From contig NZ_CP015039.1 in assembly GCF_002079305.1 (NCBI RefSeq), forward strand, positions 1,013,501-1,077,500: a stretch of 64,000 nt of DNA, given 5' to 3'. Under the pieces are notes generated by a model that saw only the letters and a list, made by a program, of their open reading frames with translations, was not told the origin of the DNA and ran no database searches. The position numbers and the translations under genes were made by a program. Below are positions 9,869-18,877 of this stretch, one piece after another; positions within the stretch are counted from its first letter, which is position 1; the number at the start of each line of letters is the position of its first letter. The DNA is from Rhodovulum sp. P5 (GTDB lineage Bacteria; Pseudomonadota; Alphaproteobacteria; Rhodobacterales; Rhodobacteraceae).

Positions 9869-9895
9869 GTTCATCAAGATGAACGGAAGATGAAC
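9869..9895 (+). promoter_or_regulatory. Heptamer repeats upstream of the small peptide gene
   Basis: GTTCATC (9869-9875), two bases, GATGAAC (9878-9884) form an inverted repeat, and GATGAAC recurs at 9889-9895. The cluster ends about 35 bp before the start of the small secreted peptide gene. It could be an operator, but it lies in a region with no other anchoring signal. Confidence 0.25.
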
Positions 9896-9931
9896 AGAAG
9901 GTTAACCACGATACAGGTCGTAAGGATGACC

Positions 9932-10063
9932 ATGAACCGCTTGCCCGCGGCGTTGCTTGCCTCCGCCGCAGCTGCATTTTCGCCTCTGGCCGCCACGGCA
10001 GACAGCGACCAAGCGGCCATCGAAGCCTCGGGGCCTCCAATCATGCGCAAGCGTCCTTCGTAA
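9932..10063 (+). CDS. Small secreted peptide, unknown function
   Basis: Encodes 43 residues. A well-placed ribosome site (AAGGA, five bases before the ATG at 9932) supports translation; an ATG six bases upstream is too close to it. Residues 1-24 look like a signal peptide (basic MNR, hydrophobic Leu/Ala core, A-T-A before D25), leaving a mature peptide of about 19 residues ending IMRKRPS. No cysteine and no known family was recognised. Coding status rests on the ribosome site plus signal-peptide pattern, so confidence is moderate. Confidence 0.5.
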   Translation: MNRLPAALLASAAAAFSPLAATADSDQAAIEASGPPIMRKRPS

Positions 10064-10256
10064 GCCTCACCCGTTCCGATTTCGGAGCAGACCCATGCCG
10101 GGGGCTTTGCAGTTCGGCACACCTCCGGCTGCGCGAGCCGCTGGCCGTCGTGTCTTGCGATCGGCTTTGGAGGAACAAGATGCCGTCTCGCGGGAAGACA
10201 AGGGGCGTTGGTCGTGGCCCCCGGTGTCTATCCACCGGGACCTGACGACCGGCGCT

Positions 10257-11384
10257 TCAGAGCGGCGGGATATCGCCTTCCTCGCGCAAGCGGTGAAACT
10301 CGTGCGCATAATCGGCAAAGCGACCGTCGACAATCGCGGCCCGCAACCCGGCCATCAACTCCTGATAGTAATGAAGGTTGTGCCAAGTCAGCAGCATGGA
10401 ACTGATGATCTCGCCCGCGCGGAAGACATGATGCAGATAGGCACGCGAATAGCTGCGGCAGGCCGGGCAGGCGCAGGCCTCGTCCAGCGGGCGGGGATCG
10501 TCCGCATGGCGCGCGTTCTTGATGTTGACCACACCGCGGCGGGTAAAGGCCTGCCCTGTCCGCCCCGACCGCGAGGGTAGAACGCAGTCCATCATGTCGA
10601 CCCCGCGGGCCACGGCCCCGACGATGTCATCGGGCTTGCCCACCCCCATCAGATAACGCGGCCGATCCACGGGCAGCATGTCGGGCGCGTAGTCCAGCAC
10701 CTCGAACATCGTCTCCTGCCCCTCGCCCACGGCCAGCCCGCCGATGGCGTAGCCGTCGAACCCGATCCCGGTCAGTCGTTCCGCGCTTTCCGCCCGCTGA
10801 TCGCGGAAGACGCTGCCTTGCTGGATGCCGAACAGGGCGTGGCCCGGCCGGTCGCCGAACGCTTCGCGCGACCGCGCGGCCCAGCGCATCGACAACTCCA
10901 TGCTGGCGCGGGCCGTCACCTCGTCGGCCGGAAACGGCGTGCATTCGTCGAACGCCATCACGATGTCGGAGCCAAGAAGGCGCTGGATCTCCATGCTGCT
11001 TTCGGGGCTCAGCATGTGGCGGGAGCCGTCGATGTGAGACCGAAACGTCACCCCCTCCTCGGTCAGCTTGCGCAACTCGGCCAGGCTCATCACCTGGAAC
11101 CCGCCGGAATCCGTCAGGATCGGCTTGTCCCAGTTCATGAAGCGGTGCAGCCCGCCCAACCGGTCGATCCGTTCCGCCCCCGGGCGCAGCATCAGGTGAT
11201 AGGTGTTGCCAAGCAGGATATCGGCCCCGGTCGCCGCCACGCTTTCCGGCATCATCGCCTTGACGGTCGCCGCCGTCCCGACCGGCATGAAGGCAGGCGT
11301 GCGGATTTCGCCGCGCGGCGTGTGGATGACACCCGTGCGGGCCTTGCCGTCCGTTTGGTCGAGGGTGAAGCTGAACCGCGTCAT
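10257..11384 (-). CDS. tgt: Queuine tRNA-ribosyltransferase
   Basis: Encodes 375 residues, the usual bacterial Tgt length. The enzyme exchanges guanine-34 for preQ1 in GUN-anticodon tRNAs. The catalytic aspartates are visible in [12 protein letters not shown] and in [12 protein letters not shown], and the zinc site [16 protein letters not shown] is near the C-terminus. The start at 11384 gives the family N-terminus ([15 protein letters not shown]); the longer upstream frame is unlikely. It is transcribed divergently from the operon at 11.5 kb. Confidence 0.97.
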   Translation of the reverse strand: MTRFSFTLDQTDGKARTGVIHTPRGEIRTPAFMPVGTAATVKAMMPESVAATGADILLGNTYHLMLRPGAERIDRLGGLHRFMNWDKPILTDSGGFQVMSLAELRKLTEEGVTFRSHIDGSRHMLSPESSMEIQRLLGSDIVMAFDECTPFPADEVTARASMELSMRWAARSREAFGDRPGHALFGIQQGSVFRDQRAESAERLTGIGFDGYAIGGLAVGEGQETMFEVLDYAPDMLPVDRPRYLMGVGKPDDIVGAVARGVDMMDCVLPSRSGRTGQAFTRRGVVNIKNARHADDPRPLDEACACPACRSYSRAYLHHVFRAGEIISSMLLTWHNLHYYQELMAGLRAAIVDGRFADYAHEFHRLREEGDIPPL

Positions 11385-11466
11385 GCCCGCCCGAATACAG
11401 ACGGATCGAACGCCGCACAAGCGCCCGCCCCGTCCACGGCGTCAAATCTGTCACTGCAACCGGGAA

Positions 11467-11495
11467 TTGGTTAACACCCGGAATCGGTGTATTCT
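11467..11495 (+). promoter_or_regulatory. Sigma-70-type promoter candidate for the envelope operon
   Basis: TTGGTT (11467-11472), a 17-base spacer and TATTCT (11490-11495) fit the housekeeping promoter layout. It lies 42 bp before the ATG at 11538 in the divergent tgt/operon intergenic region. Confidence 0.45.
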
Positions 11496-11505
11496 TTTCC
11501 CCGGA

Positions 11506-11523
11506 AAGACAATGGGTTGTCTT
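11506..11523 (+). promoter_or_regulatory. Leader hairpin next to the ribosome binding site
   Basis: AAGACAA (11506-11512), TGGG loop, TTGTCTT (11517-11523) form a perfect seven-base stem that ends one base before the AAAGGGG ribosome site of the first gene of the operon. It may modulate initiation or protect the transcript end. Confidence 0.35.
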
Positions 11524-11537
11524 GAAAGGGGAATATC

Positions 11538-12064
11538 ATGATGAGCGGCGCGATCTACATCCTGTCGATGCTGGGGGGCATCGCGGCAATCGTCGGGGGG
11601 TCATATTCCTGTTCCGGCAAAAGGTCGTGGTGACAGAAGAGGGCCATGTGACGGACATCGAGATCCCGCTGCTGGGCAAGGTGAAAAGCAACTACCCCTC
11701 GGTGATCATCGCCTTCATCGGCGCGGCGATCCTGATCTACACTGTCTCCCGCGTCGATCCGGAGGTGCCGACCATCGACCTGTCGGCCGCCGTCGGCGTG
11801 GCAGAGGGCACCCAGACCAGCAGCTTGCCGGTGATCATCGCCGCGGTGCCCCAGCAATATCTGGGCCTGACAACGCTGGACGAGGCCGGCCGCGGCAAGT
11901 TCGACTTCAAGGTCGAGCGTACGCACGACACCGCCTACAACGTCGTGGTCCTGCAACCGGTGGAGATCACCGAGGACGGGATCACCCGCTATCAATCGAT
12001 CCACGGTCCCGCCGAGATAACCGAAGACCAGAAACACCTGCTGTTCGAGGGAGTGCTGAGATGA
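11538..12064 (+). pseudogene. Two-helix membrane protein, frameshifted as read
   Basis: The ATG at 11538 has an ideal ribosome site (AAAGGGG, six bases upstream) and begins a hydrophobic helix (AIYILSMLGGIAAIVGG). In that frame translation stops at 11631. The conserved-looking remainder (IFLFRQKVVVTEEGHV and a second helix SVIIAFIGAAILIYTV) lies in another frame from about 11601 to 12064. One extra G in the G6 run at 11595-11600 would restore a protein of about 175 residues. The C-terminal half looks extracytoplasmic. I do not recognise a family. It overlaps the next gene by ATGA. True mutation, consensus error, or minus-one slippage on the G run are all possible. Confidence 0.7.
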
Positions 12065-12396
12065 CCCGCCTGTCGATCCTGACCGCCGCCCTGTGCGGCG
12101 CCCTTGCCCTGCCCGCCGCGGCCGCCGATGCGGTCAAGGGCATGGTGGTGACCCAGACCAACACGCCCGTGCAGGGCTATCCCGTCATGATCGTGCGCGA
12201 ACGCGACGGCGCAACCTTTGTCGCCATCACCAGCTATGGCGGCTTTTTCACCATGGGCGGGCTGCTGCCCGGCGCCTACCGGATCAAGGGCGCGACGCAA
12301 ACCGGCGACTGGCTGACCTTTCAGCTTCCCCCCGGCAAGGGCGCGATCATGGACCTGCCCCGGATCGTCGTGCAGACCGGGCGCGTGGTGAAATAG
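12061..12396 (+). CDS. Secreted protein with a carboxypeptidase-regulatory-like fold
   Basis: Encodes 111 residues. A signal peptide is clear (MTRLSILTAALCGALALPAAAADA). The rest reads as one small beta-sandwich resembling CarboxypepD_reg/CNA-B-like domains: GMVVTQTNTPVQGYPVMIV, then GGFFTMGGLLPGAYRIKG, the hallmark turn of that fold. No catalytic residues are evident, so a binding or structural periplasmic role is likely. It overlaps the preceding gene by ATGA and lies 16 bp before the pentapeptide protein, which indicates one operon. Confidence 0.78.
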   Translation: MTRLSILTAALCGALALPAAAADAVKGMVVTQTNTPVQGYPVMIVRERDGATFVAITSYGGFFTMGGLLPGAYRIKGATQTGDWLTFQLPPGKGAIMDLPRIVVQTGRVVK

Positions 12397-13621
12397 CCCC
12401 GGCCGCCCGCGGATGAGAGGACAGCACACCGACCGCCTGCGCGCGGCGTTCGAGCGGAACAAGGCGCAGCCAAAGGCGGCGACGCCCGGCCCGGACTACA
12501 TCGCGCGTATCGACGCGCTGACGGTGGCGGGCCGCACGAACTGGTTCGGGCTTCTCGGCTATCTGGTCTTCGCCTTCATCACCGTGCTCAGCGTCGAGGA
12601 TGCCGATTTCTTCATCGCCAATCGCCAGACGCAATTGCCGCTGGTCAACATCTCGATCCCGACGCTCAGCTTCTTCCTGTTCGCCCCGATCCTCGGCGCG
12701 GCGCTTTACATCTACCTGCACCTCCACGTGCGGAAAGTGTCAGAGGCGCTTGTGGCGCCGGAGCCCGCGCCCGATGGCGTAACGCTGGAACGGCGGATCA
12801 AACCCTGGCTTCTGAATGACCTGATCCTGCGGCGGCATCATCCCAAGGCCATCGACCGGCGCGACCTTGATCGGTTCTCGGACATGGTAACGATTGCGCT
12901 GGTCTGGCTGGCGGGTCCTTTCGTGCTGGGCGCGATCTGGACGAACTCTTTCGTGGTGCACAATTTCTGGCTGACCTCGCTTGCCGGGTTGTGCTTCTTT
13001 GGGTCCATCCTCGTCGGCGCCATTAGTTGGCGAAAGATGGAACAGGATACCTGCGCGCCCATCAAGCTCGCGACACTCGATACGGCAAGGATGTACGCCC
13101 GGGCCGTACCGTTGCTGATTCTGGTGCTGCTTTACGGCGCACTGGCAACCAAGGGGTTCCCCTTGCGGCCTGACTACAGGACGTTTTTTAGCAACGCACC
13201 TCTAATCATGCCGGTCCGCCCGTTCGCGGTTTCGCCGAACCTGCGAGAGGCTCAACTGTCGACGCTGCCGACCGATCAGGCCGACCCGATCGTCGCGCGG
13301 GCCAAGTATCGCGGCGACTGGTGCCGACGCGTTGGCCATCCTCCCCTGATCTGCGGGACGTTGCCTTCTGATCGGACGGAGGTTCCGCCGTTTCAGAGAT
13401 CCGACCGCCTGAAATGGTGCGCCGACCAGTCCACACCGCTCGATCAGGACGCATGCGAAACCTACTTCGCGACGAAAGACACAGAATTCGAACGGGAATG
13501 GCGGGATTTCCGAGGCGCACAAATCAAAGCTCTGCCCAAACCGGACATGCGAAACCGCGATATCCGAAAGGCAGACCTCTACGCAGCGTCCTTGACCGGC
13601 GTCGACTTTTCCGGGGCGCAA

Positions 13622-13801
13622 ATGGAGGGGGCGGATCTCAGCGGGGCGCAGATGGAGGGGGCGGTCCTCTGGAGGGCGGAGATGGCGGGGGCGAGCCTCA
13701 GAGGGGCGCAGATGGCGGGGGCGTACCTCCGCGGGGCGCGGATGGAGGGGACGGACCTCAGCGACGCGCGGATGGAGGGGGCGAACCTCAGCTTCAGCCT
13801 G
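13622..13801 (+). repeat. Six tandem 30-bp coding repeats
   Basis: Units begin with ATG at 13622, 13652, 13682, 13712, 13742 and 13772 (last one diverged at its end). Each encodes two pentapeptides of the form M-(E/A)-G-(A/T)-x-L-x-x-A-x. The near identity at DNA level suggests recent expansion by slippage or unequal recombination. Confidence 0.9.
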
Positions 13802-13834
13802 TTGACAGGCAGGCAAGATGCGCCGACCTTGTTA

Positions 13835-13891
13835 AAATCCACGGCCCTCAGCGCGAGCATAAACGATGGCGGCGCTGAGGGCCGTGGATTT
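13835..13891. repeat. Perfect 20-bp inverted repeat at the frameshift
   Basis: The 20-base arms 13835-13854 (starting AAATCCACGG) and 13872-13891 (ending CCGTGGATTT) are exact reverse complements with a 17-base loop. It lies inside coding sequence exactly where the reading frame breaks. Confidence 0.9.
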
Positions 13892-14252
13892 GACCGAAGC
13901 CACCTTCGACGCGAGGACCGATTTCCGAAACACCTTTCTCGATGGCAGCGTGAAGGTGACCGACGCCTTCCGGGCGCAGATGGGCGACCCCTGTCAATGG
14001 CGCAAGGACGTGCTGGGCGATACAGAGTTCTTCGCCCGCTGGCGCGGCTGGTTCGAGGTCAGACCATACCCGAACTTTTTTGAGGATTGGAACGACATCG
14101 CCCCAGCCAAATGGCGCAACGTCACCCCCATCCCCCCGCCGCCGGGTTGCGCATGGAAGACCGGGCCGATGCCGGGTGCCGCACCCGCGCAGCCTTGAAA
14201 TTAACGTCCGCCCCTGCCACGCTCCCGCCAACCGGAACAACCGCAAGCAGGC

Positions 14253-15668
14253 ATGATGGACGACACGACCGAACCGCACCCCTCCGAATTCCGTCTGGGA
14301 TGGGAGGAATGGGTGGCCTTTCCCGGCCTCGGCCTGCCCGCGATGAAGGCCAAGGTGGACACCGGCGCCAAGACCTCGGCGCTGCATGCCTTCGACATCG
14401 AACCCTTCGGCCCGGCCTCCCGCCCCAAGGTGCGCTTCGCCGTTCACCCGATCCCGGGGCGGGAGGATCTGTCGATCCCCTGCTCGGCCGAGATCGTGGA
14501 CCGGCGCGAGGTGATCTCCTCCAACGGAGAGTCCGAATGGCGTTTCGTCATCAGCGCCGATATCGAGGTCGGCGGCCGGTCCTGGCCCATCGAACTGACC
14601 CTGACCCATCGCGGCGGCATGGCCTATCGCATGCTTCTGGGTCGGCAGGCCCTGACCGAGGATATCGTGGTCAGCCCCGGCGAAAGCTGCTGCCAGCCGG
14701 TCCTGAGTTACGACGTCTACCACACCGCCGAGGTCAGCCACGTCGCCCCCGCCCGCACCCTGCGCATCGCCGTGCTCAGCCGGGAGGCGCACAGCTACTC
14801 CACCACCCGTCTGGTGCAGGAGGGCGAAAAACGCGGCCATGTGATCGAAGTGATCGACACCACCCGCTGCTACATGGCGCTGGATGCGCTGTCGCCCGAG
14901 GTCCATTATGACGGCCAGCGCCTGCCCCGCTATGACGCGATCATCCCGCGCATCGGGGCGTCGGTGACGAACTATGGCACCGCGGTGATCCGCCAGTTCG
15001 AAACCACGGGCACCTATTGCGTGAACGGGTCCGAAGGCATCACCGCCAGCCGCGACAAGCTGCACGCGCACCAGATATTGGCCCGCCACCGCATCGGCAT
15101 GCCGATGACGGCGTTTGCGGCCTCCCCCAAGGACACCAACAACCTGATCTCTCTGGTCGGCGGCGCGCCCTTGATCGTGAAACTTCTGGAATCGACGCAA
15201 GGCAAGGGCGTGGTGCTGGCCGAGACGAAAAAGGCCGCGGAATCCGTGATCTCCGCCTTCCGGGGGCTGAAGGCGTCCTTCCTCGTCCAGCGTTTCGTGA
15301 AGGAGGCCGCAGGAGAGGATATCCGCTGCCTCGTCGTCGGCTCAAAGGTCGTGGCCGCGATGAAGCGCAGCGGGGCGGAAGGCGACTTCCGCTCCAACCT
15401 CCACCAGGGTGGCCATGCGGAAAAGGTCCGCATCACCAAGGAAGAGCGGGAAACCGCGGTCCGGGCGGCGCGCGCCTTCCGGCTGAACCTTGCCGGCGTC
15501 GACCTGCTGCGCGCCGAGGACGGCCCGAAGGTGCTGGAGGTCAACTCCTCCCCCGGGCTGGAGGGGATCGAGAAGACGTCCGGCAAGAACATCGCCGGGT
15601 TGCTTTACGACGAGATCGAGAAACGCGTGCGCCCGATGCCGCTTCCAAAGGGGCGGCGCAGGCGATAG
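14253..15668 (+). CDS. RimB-like protease fused to RimK-like ATP-grasp glutamate ligase
   Basis: Encodes 471 residues with two domains. Residues about 12-145 match the RimB/ATP-dependent zinc protease family (retropepsin-like): DTGA at 36-39 in [13 protein letters not shown], and LLGRQAL at 128-134. Residues about 168-460 are a RimK-type ATP-grasp ligase: [37 protein letters not shown], the lysine- and glycine-rich [11 protein letters not shown], and the metal-binding end [20 protein letters not shown]. RimK adds glutamates to the C-terminus of ribosomal protein S6 in gammaproteobacteria; RimB trims them. A fusion places ligase and protease in one chain. The true substrate here is not known. 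MM at the start leaves a one-codon ambiguity. Confidence 0.9.
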   Translation: MMDDTTEPHPSEFRLGWEEWVAFPGLGLPAMKAKVDTGAKTSALHAFDIEPFGPASRPKVRFAVHPIPGREDLSIPCSAEIVDRREVISSNGESEWRFVISADIEVGGRSWPIELTLTHRGGMAYRMLLGRQALTEDIVVSPGESCCQPVLSYDVYHTAEVSHVAPARTLRIAVLSREAHSYSTTRLVQEGEKRGHVIEVIDTTRCYMALDALSPEVHYDGQRLPRYDAIIPRIGASVTNYGTAVIRQFETTGTYCVNGSEGITASRDKLHAHQILARHRIGMPMTAFAASPKDTNNLISLVGGAPLIVKLLESTQGKGVVLAETKKAAESVISAFRGLKASFLVQRFVKEAAGEDIRCLVVGSKVVAAMKRSGAEGDFRSNLHQGGHAEKVRITKEERETAVRAARAFRLNLAGVDLLRAEDGPKVLEVNSSPGLEGIEKTSGKNIAGLLYDEIEKRVRPMPLPKGRRRR

Positions 15669-15851
15669 CGCACACTCTACCGTCGACGCCTTGCAAGCAG
15701 CGGAACGCCGCCACATGTTAGCCATGTGTAAATGGCATGACAGACAGAGCCGCCATCGCCATGGTATGATGGCAAGATAATTTCAAAAAACTGGGGCAGA
15801 TTGAACAGAATGAAACCCGGGCATTTTGGGTCCAGAGGAGGAGCTGGTACC

Positions 15852-16082
15852 TTGGAAACAAACGAAAACACCACTCGCGACAAAGTTGCCGAACCAGAAG
15901 CGCACGACCGGAGGTTGATTCGCACGAAACTTGGGCCGATGCCTGCAGAAGCCCTCCGCGCGATGGAAGATTACGGGCTGAGCGACGCCGAAATCGGACA
16001 GTATTTCGGGGTGACACCGTCATCGATCCACAGGCTCAAGCAAAGGCTGGATGCGAACGACCCGGCCCGCGAAGACGCCTGA
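15852..16082 (+). CDS. Small HTH-like protein
   Basis: Encodes 76 residues. A very strong ribosome site (AGAGGAGGAG) lies eight bases before a TTG at 15852, so this start is preferred over the earlier in-frame codons. The C-terminal half (YGLSDAEIGQYFGVTPSSIHRLKQRL) has the spacing of a helix-turn-helix, like the resolvase/Hin or sigma-70 region 4 type; the N-terminal part is charged and probably disordered. It is probably a DNA-binding regulator; no target is visible. A hairpin follows at 16104-16127. Confidence 0.75.
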   Translation: METNENTTRDKVAEPEAHDRRLIRTKLGPMPAEALRAMEDYGLSDAEIGQYFGVTPSSIHRLKQRLDANDPAREDA

Positions 16083-16103
16083 CGCGGCAAGAACGAAGAA
16101 CGC

Positions 16104-16127
16104 GGGCCACATCGCAGGATGTGGCCC
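16104..16127. terminator. Hairpin between convergent genes
   Basis: GGGCCACATC (16104-16113), GCAG loop, GATGTGGCCC (16118-16127) form a perfect ten-base stem between the small HTH gene (+) and the SDR gene (-). No long T run follows on either side, so bidirectional termination is likely but not textbook. Confidence 0.6.
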
Positions 16128-16158
16128 GACGCATTTCAACCCGGCTGACCCGATCGAC

Positions 16159-16938
16159 CTACAGAACCGTATTCACGGCGCCGCCGTCGAGCAGGATGTT
16201 CTGCCCGACGATAAAGCCCGCATGCTGCGAACACAGGAATGCGCAGGTGGCACCGAATTCCGCGGGCGTTCCGTAGCGACGCGCGGGGATCGTGGCGGCA
16301 CGCCGGGCCTGTGCCTCTTCCAGCGAAATGCCTTCGCCCTCGGCCACCCCCTTGTCGAGCGCATCGGCCCGGTCGGTGGCATGAATGCCCGGAAGCAGGT
16401 TGTTGATCGTTACCCCGTGGGGGGCAACCTGCCGTGACGTCCCCGCGACATAGCCGGTCAGGCCCGCGCGGGCCGAGTTCGACAGCCCCAGCACCGCGAT
16501 CGGCGCCTTGACCGACTGGCTGGTGATGTTGACGACCCGGCCCCAGCCCCTGTCCATCATGCCCGGCACCAGCGCCTTCATCAGGGCAATCGGCGTCAGC
16601 ATGTTGGCATCCAGCGCCATCATGAAATCGTCGCGGTCCCAGTCGGTCCACATACCCGGCGGCGGACCGCCCGCATTCGTCACGAGGATATCCACCGTTC
16701 CGACCGTGTCGAGCACCCGTTGCCGCCCGGTCTCATCGGTGATGTCGGCCGCAACCGCCATGACCGGTACGCCATAGGCCGCGCGGATATCGGCGGCAGC
16801 GGATTCCAGCGCCTCCGCCCCCCGCGCATTCATTACCAGTTCGACCCCGGCGGCGGCCAGTGCCTCGGCACAGCCTCGCCCAAGGCCCTTTGACGAGGCG
16901 CAGACTAGCGCCCGTTTGCCCGCGATTCCAAGATCCAT
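16159..16938 (-). CDS. Short-chain dehydrogenase/reductase with atypical active site
   Basis: Encodes 259 residues of the SDR Rossmann fold. The cofactor loop is CASSKGLGRG and NAGG is present. The catalytic Ser region is seen (NITSQSVKAPI), but the usual YxxxK is replaced by GLSNSARAGLTGY: the tyrosine and lysine positions read as L/S and R. The family C-terminus (GQNILLDGGAVNTVL) is intact. It may use another mechanism or be a binding protein. Of three consecutive ATGs the one at 16938 is chosen, as AAGGAG lies six bases upstream. Confidence 0.85.
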   Translation of the reverse strand: MDLGIAGKRALVCASSKGLGRGCAEALAAAGVELVMNARGAEALESAAADIRAAYGVPVMAVAADITDETGRQRVLDTVGTVDILVTNAGGPPPGMWTDWDRDDFMMALDANMLTPIALMKALVPGMMDRGWGRVVNITSQSVKAPIAVLGLSNSARAGLTGYVAGTSRQVAPHGVTINNLLPGIHATDRADALDKGVAEGEGISLEEAQARRAATIPARRYGTPAEFGATCAFLCSQHAGFIVGQNILLDGGAVNTVL

Positions 16939-17191
16939 CATCATCTCCTTCATTTGCGTCGAGAGCCATCGCGCGCGGCTCGATGCATGGATACCGACGC
17001 GGCCTGACGCAGGCCGGTTTGCTGTCACGACACCTAGAGCTTCGGCGGCGTTCGCGCCACCTGTGACAAGCCCTTGTCCGGCACGCCGCCGACCCCGGCG
17101 AAGACAGCGGGGCTAATGCACGAGACTGTCTGCCACCGCAACGGGTTGTCGCTGCATGACGTCGATCTCGGATCACGATTTCAGGAGTTTA

Positions 17192-17278
17192 TGGTGCGGT
17201 CGAGAAGACTCGAACTTCCACGGGAGTTACCCCACAGCGACCTCAACGCTGCGCGTCTACCAATTCCGCCACGACCGC
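17192..17278 (-). tRNA. tRNA-Leu (anticodon GAG)
   Basis: Minus-strand class II tRNA of 87 bases with GCGGTCG/CGACCGC acceptor and encoded CCA. The anticodon loop TTGAGGT gives GAG, reading CUC/CUU, and the long variable arm TGTGGGGTAACTCCCGT identifies leucine. It stands alone between the SDR and the peptidoglycan-binding gene. Confidence 0.97.
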
Positions 17279-17403
17279 ACGTCATGTGATGGTGAAGGGT
17301 GGAATAGCGGGTCGCGCCGCGGATGTGAAGTGGAATTTTCGGCTTTTTTCGCGTTGGGCCGCGCCGCGTTCATCACGGCCGGCGCGGCCCATTTGTTCAA
17401 GCT

Positions 17404-18768
17404 TCAGTTGTCGATGGAGAACGTCGGCAATGCGGCCGGTTGCGGGTCGTTCGCCCCGGCACCGGACATGCTGGAAGACCTGCCGCCGACCTGATAGGCG
17501 GCCTTCCGGATCAGGTCCGACCGCTCTGGCTGGCCGGGTGCGAAGACCGGGATGGCCCCGCGGTCAACGGCCCCGAAGCCGATGTCATACCAGTTCATCG
17601 CCAGATCGGTCCGCTTGGACGCCCCGAAGCCCTGGCTCAGGTGATGGCCCAGAAGCTCGGCATAGACCTCTTCCCCGAGCACAACGAGAATCAACGCCGA
17701 ACCGATCGCGACATCCATGTCGTCCGTCCGGTATCCCACCGACAGGCAGATCTTGGCAGTTCCCGCAAGCTGCGCCGGCGACATACCGGTTTGCAGGACG
17801 AAACTGCCCACATCCTTCATCACGTCCGCGGTCGGTTTCAGCGACACCGCGGCGACATAGTCTTTCAGGACCGGGCCGAAGGCCTTGCACTGGTCGGCGA
17901 TCTGTTCGCTGGACATCGCGCCCACCTTGTCGGCCAGTTCCTCGCCCGAGGCGATGGCATAGGTGCGGGCCAGGCAGAACTGCTCGTTCAAGGCGAAATT
18001 GGCGTCGGACATCGAAGCGGCGGTGGTGAACCCGCCATTGGTGTTGGTCAGCAGGCTGACCTTGTTGCAGTGGGAGGCCAGCGACTGCCCCGTGCCCTGC
18101 CCCATGAAATTCGGCAGCGCCGGCTTGGCCGCGGTGGCGGCCGTCGCGGCCACAGCGCCAACGGCCGCGCCGGTCGCAACGCTGGCCGCACGCGGGGCAA
18201 CCACGGTCTGTGTCTGCGGTACCGCAGCGGCCGGCGGGGCGATCACCACGGTCGTGGTGGAGGGCGGCTGTATCTGCGGTTGGATCGGGGCCACACCACC
18301 GGTGGCAAGCTGTTGCTGATAGGTCTTCAGCAGCCCGCGCATGCCATATCCGCTGGCCGCGGCCATCTGCGCCGAAGCCGCCCCGCCCGCAACGGCGCGG
18401 TGATAGGAACTGACGAGGAAGTCGCGTTCATAAGGGCTCAACCGGCCAGTCACGGGATAGCCCATGAAGGCCTGGTATTGCGAGATCGCGTTTCGCGACC
18501 GTTGCCCCATCACGCCATCGACGGTTCCCGCCGGGAACCCGAAATAGTTCAGTGATGTCTGCGTCTCCCGGTTCTGGGCACGCGTGGCAGACGACACGGT
18601 CGTCCGCCTTTGGGTGGTCTTTTTCTTGTGCGCCTCGTTGACGATGGCGCCCCCGATGATACCGCCCAGAATACCCACGGCGACATCCCCGGCATCCGCC
18701 GCGACACGCCCGGCACTTGTAATGGTCAGACTGGCCGCAAGACAGGCCATTGCAAATTGACGTTTCAT
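17404..18768 (-). CDS. Secreted peptidoglycan-binding domain protein
   Basis: Encodes 454 residues. An N-terminal signal peptide ([20 protein letters not shown]) is followed by a glycine-zipper-like hydrophobic stretch ([15 protein letters not shown]) and then a PG_binding_1 type repeat ([34 protein letters not shown]). A Ala/Thr/Val-rich linker follows, and the C-terminal half (about residues 260-454) is a domain I do not recognise, containing several cysteines. Likely periplasmic, associated with the cell wall. The start at 18768 gives the signal peptide directly; upstream extension lacks it. lipB is divergent, 109 bp away. Confidence 0.85.
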   Translation of the reverse strand: MKRQFAMACLAASLTITSAGRVAADAGDVAVGILGGIIGGAIVNEAHKKKTTQRRTTVSSATRAQNRETQTSLNYFGFPAGTVDGVMGQRSRNAISQYQAFMGYPVTGRLSPYERDFLVSSYHRAVAGGAASAQMAAASGYGMRGLLKTYQQQLATGGVAPIQPQIQPPSTTTVVIAPPAAAVPQTQTVVAPRAASVATGAAVGAVAATAATAAKPALPNFMGQGTGQSLASHCNKVSLLTNTNGGFTTAASMSDANFALNEQFCLARTYAIASGEELADKVGAMSSEQIADQCKAFGPVLKDYVAAVSLKPTADVMKDVGSFVLQTGMSPAQLAGTAKICLSVGYRTDDMDVAIGSALILVVLGEEVYAELLGHHLSQGFGASKRTDLAMNWYDIGFGAVDRGAIPVFAPGQPERSDLIRKAAYQVGGRSSSMSGAGANDPQPAALPTFSIDN

Positions 18769-18877
18769 GATGACATTTCTCCCGCGTAGGACAGCAGCAA
18801 ACGACCCGCGGAGGCCGTTTTCCCGACAATCAGTGTCGGAGGCGTCTCGCGATTGTGTCAAGGAGTATCGATCAACC

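Larger units (their letters stand above)
9469..9931. other. Intergenic region between lon and a small secreted-peptide gene
   Basis: 463 bp without a convincing gene. It holds the lon leader (minus strand), an AT-rich island near 9750-9790 that stands out from the GC-rich surroundings, and near 9869-9895 three copies of one heptamer (GTTCATC once, GATGAAC twice). No terminator-like hairpin with a T run was seen. Confidence 0.6.
12413..14198 (+). pseudogene. Pentapeptide-repeat membrane protein, frameshifted as read
   Basis: A protein of about 594 residues if repaired. The N-terminal half has several hydrophobic helices (about residues 45-65, 80-105, 160-220 and near 230-245). The second half contains pentapeptide repeats of the A(D/N)LxxA type, including six near-identical decapeptide units. 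The frame from 12413 runs through the repeats, then loses sense near 13870; the natural-looking C-terminus (VDLTEATFDARTDFRNTF to the stop at 14198) is in the plus-one frame. Dropping one base around 13866-13875 rejoins them. The break lies within a perfect 20-bp inverted repeat (13835-13891). Function unknown; pentapeptide repeats form a rigid right-handed beta helix often used for protein binding. Confidence 0.75.

Noticed and set aside
13622..13801. CRISPR-like array
   Set aside because: The 30-bp periodicity has no spacers and is explained by pentapeptide-coding repeats in frame.
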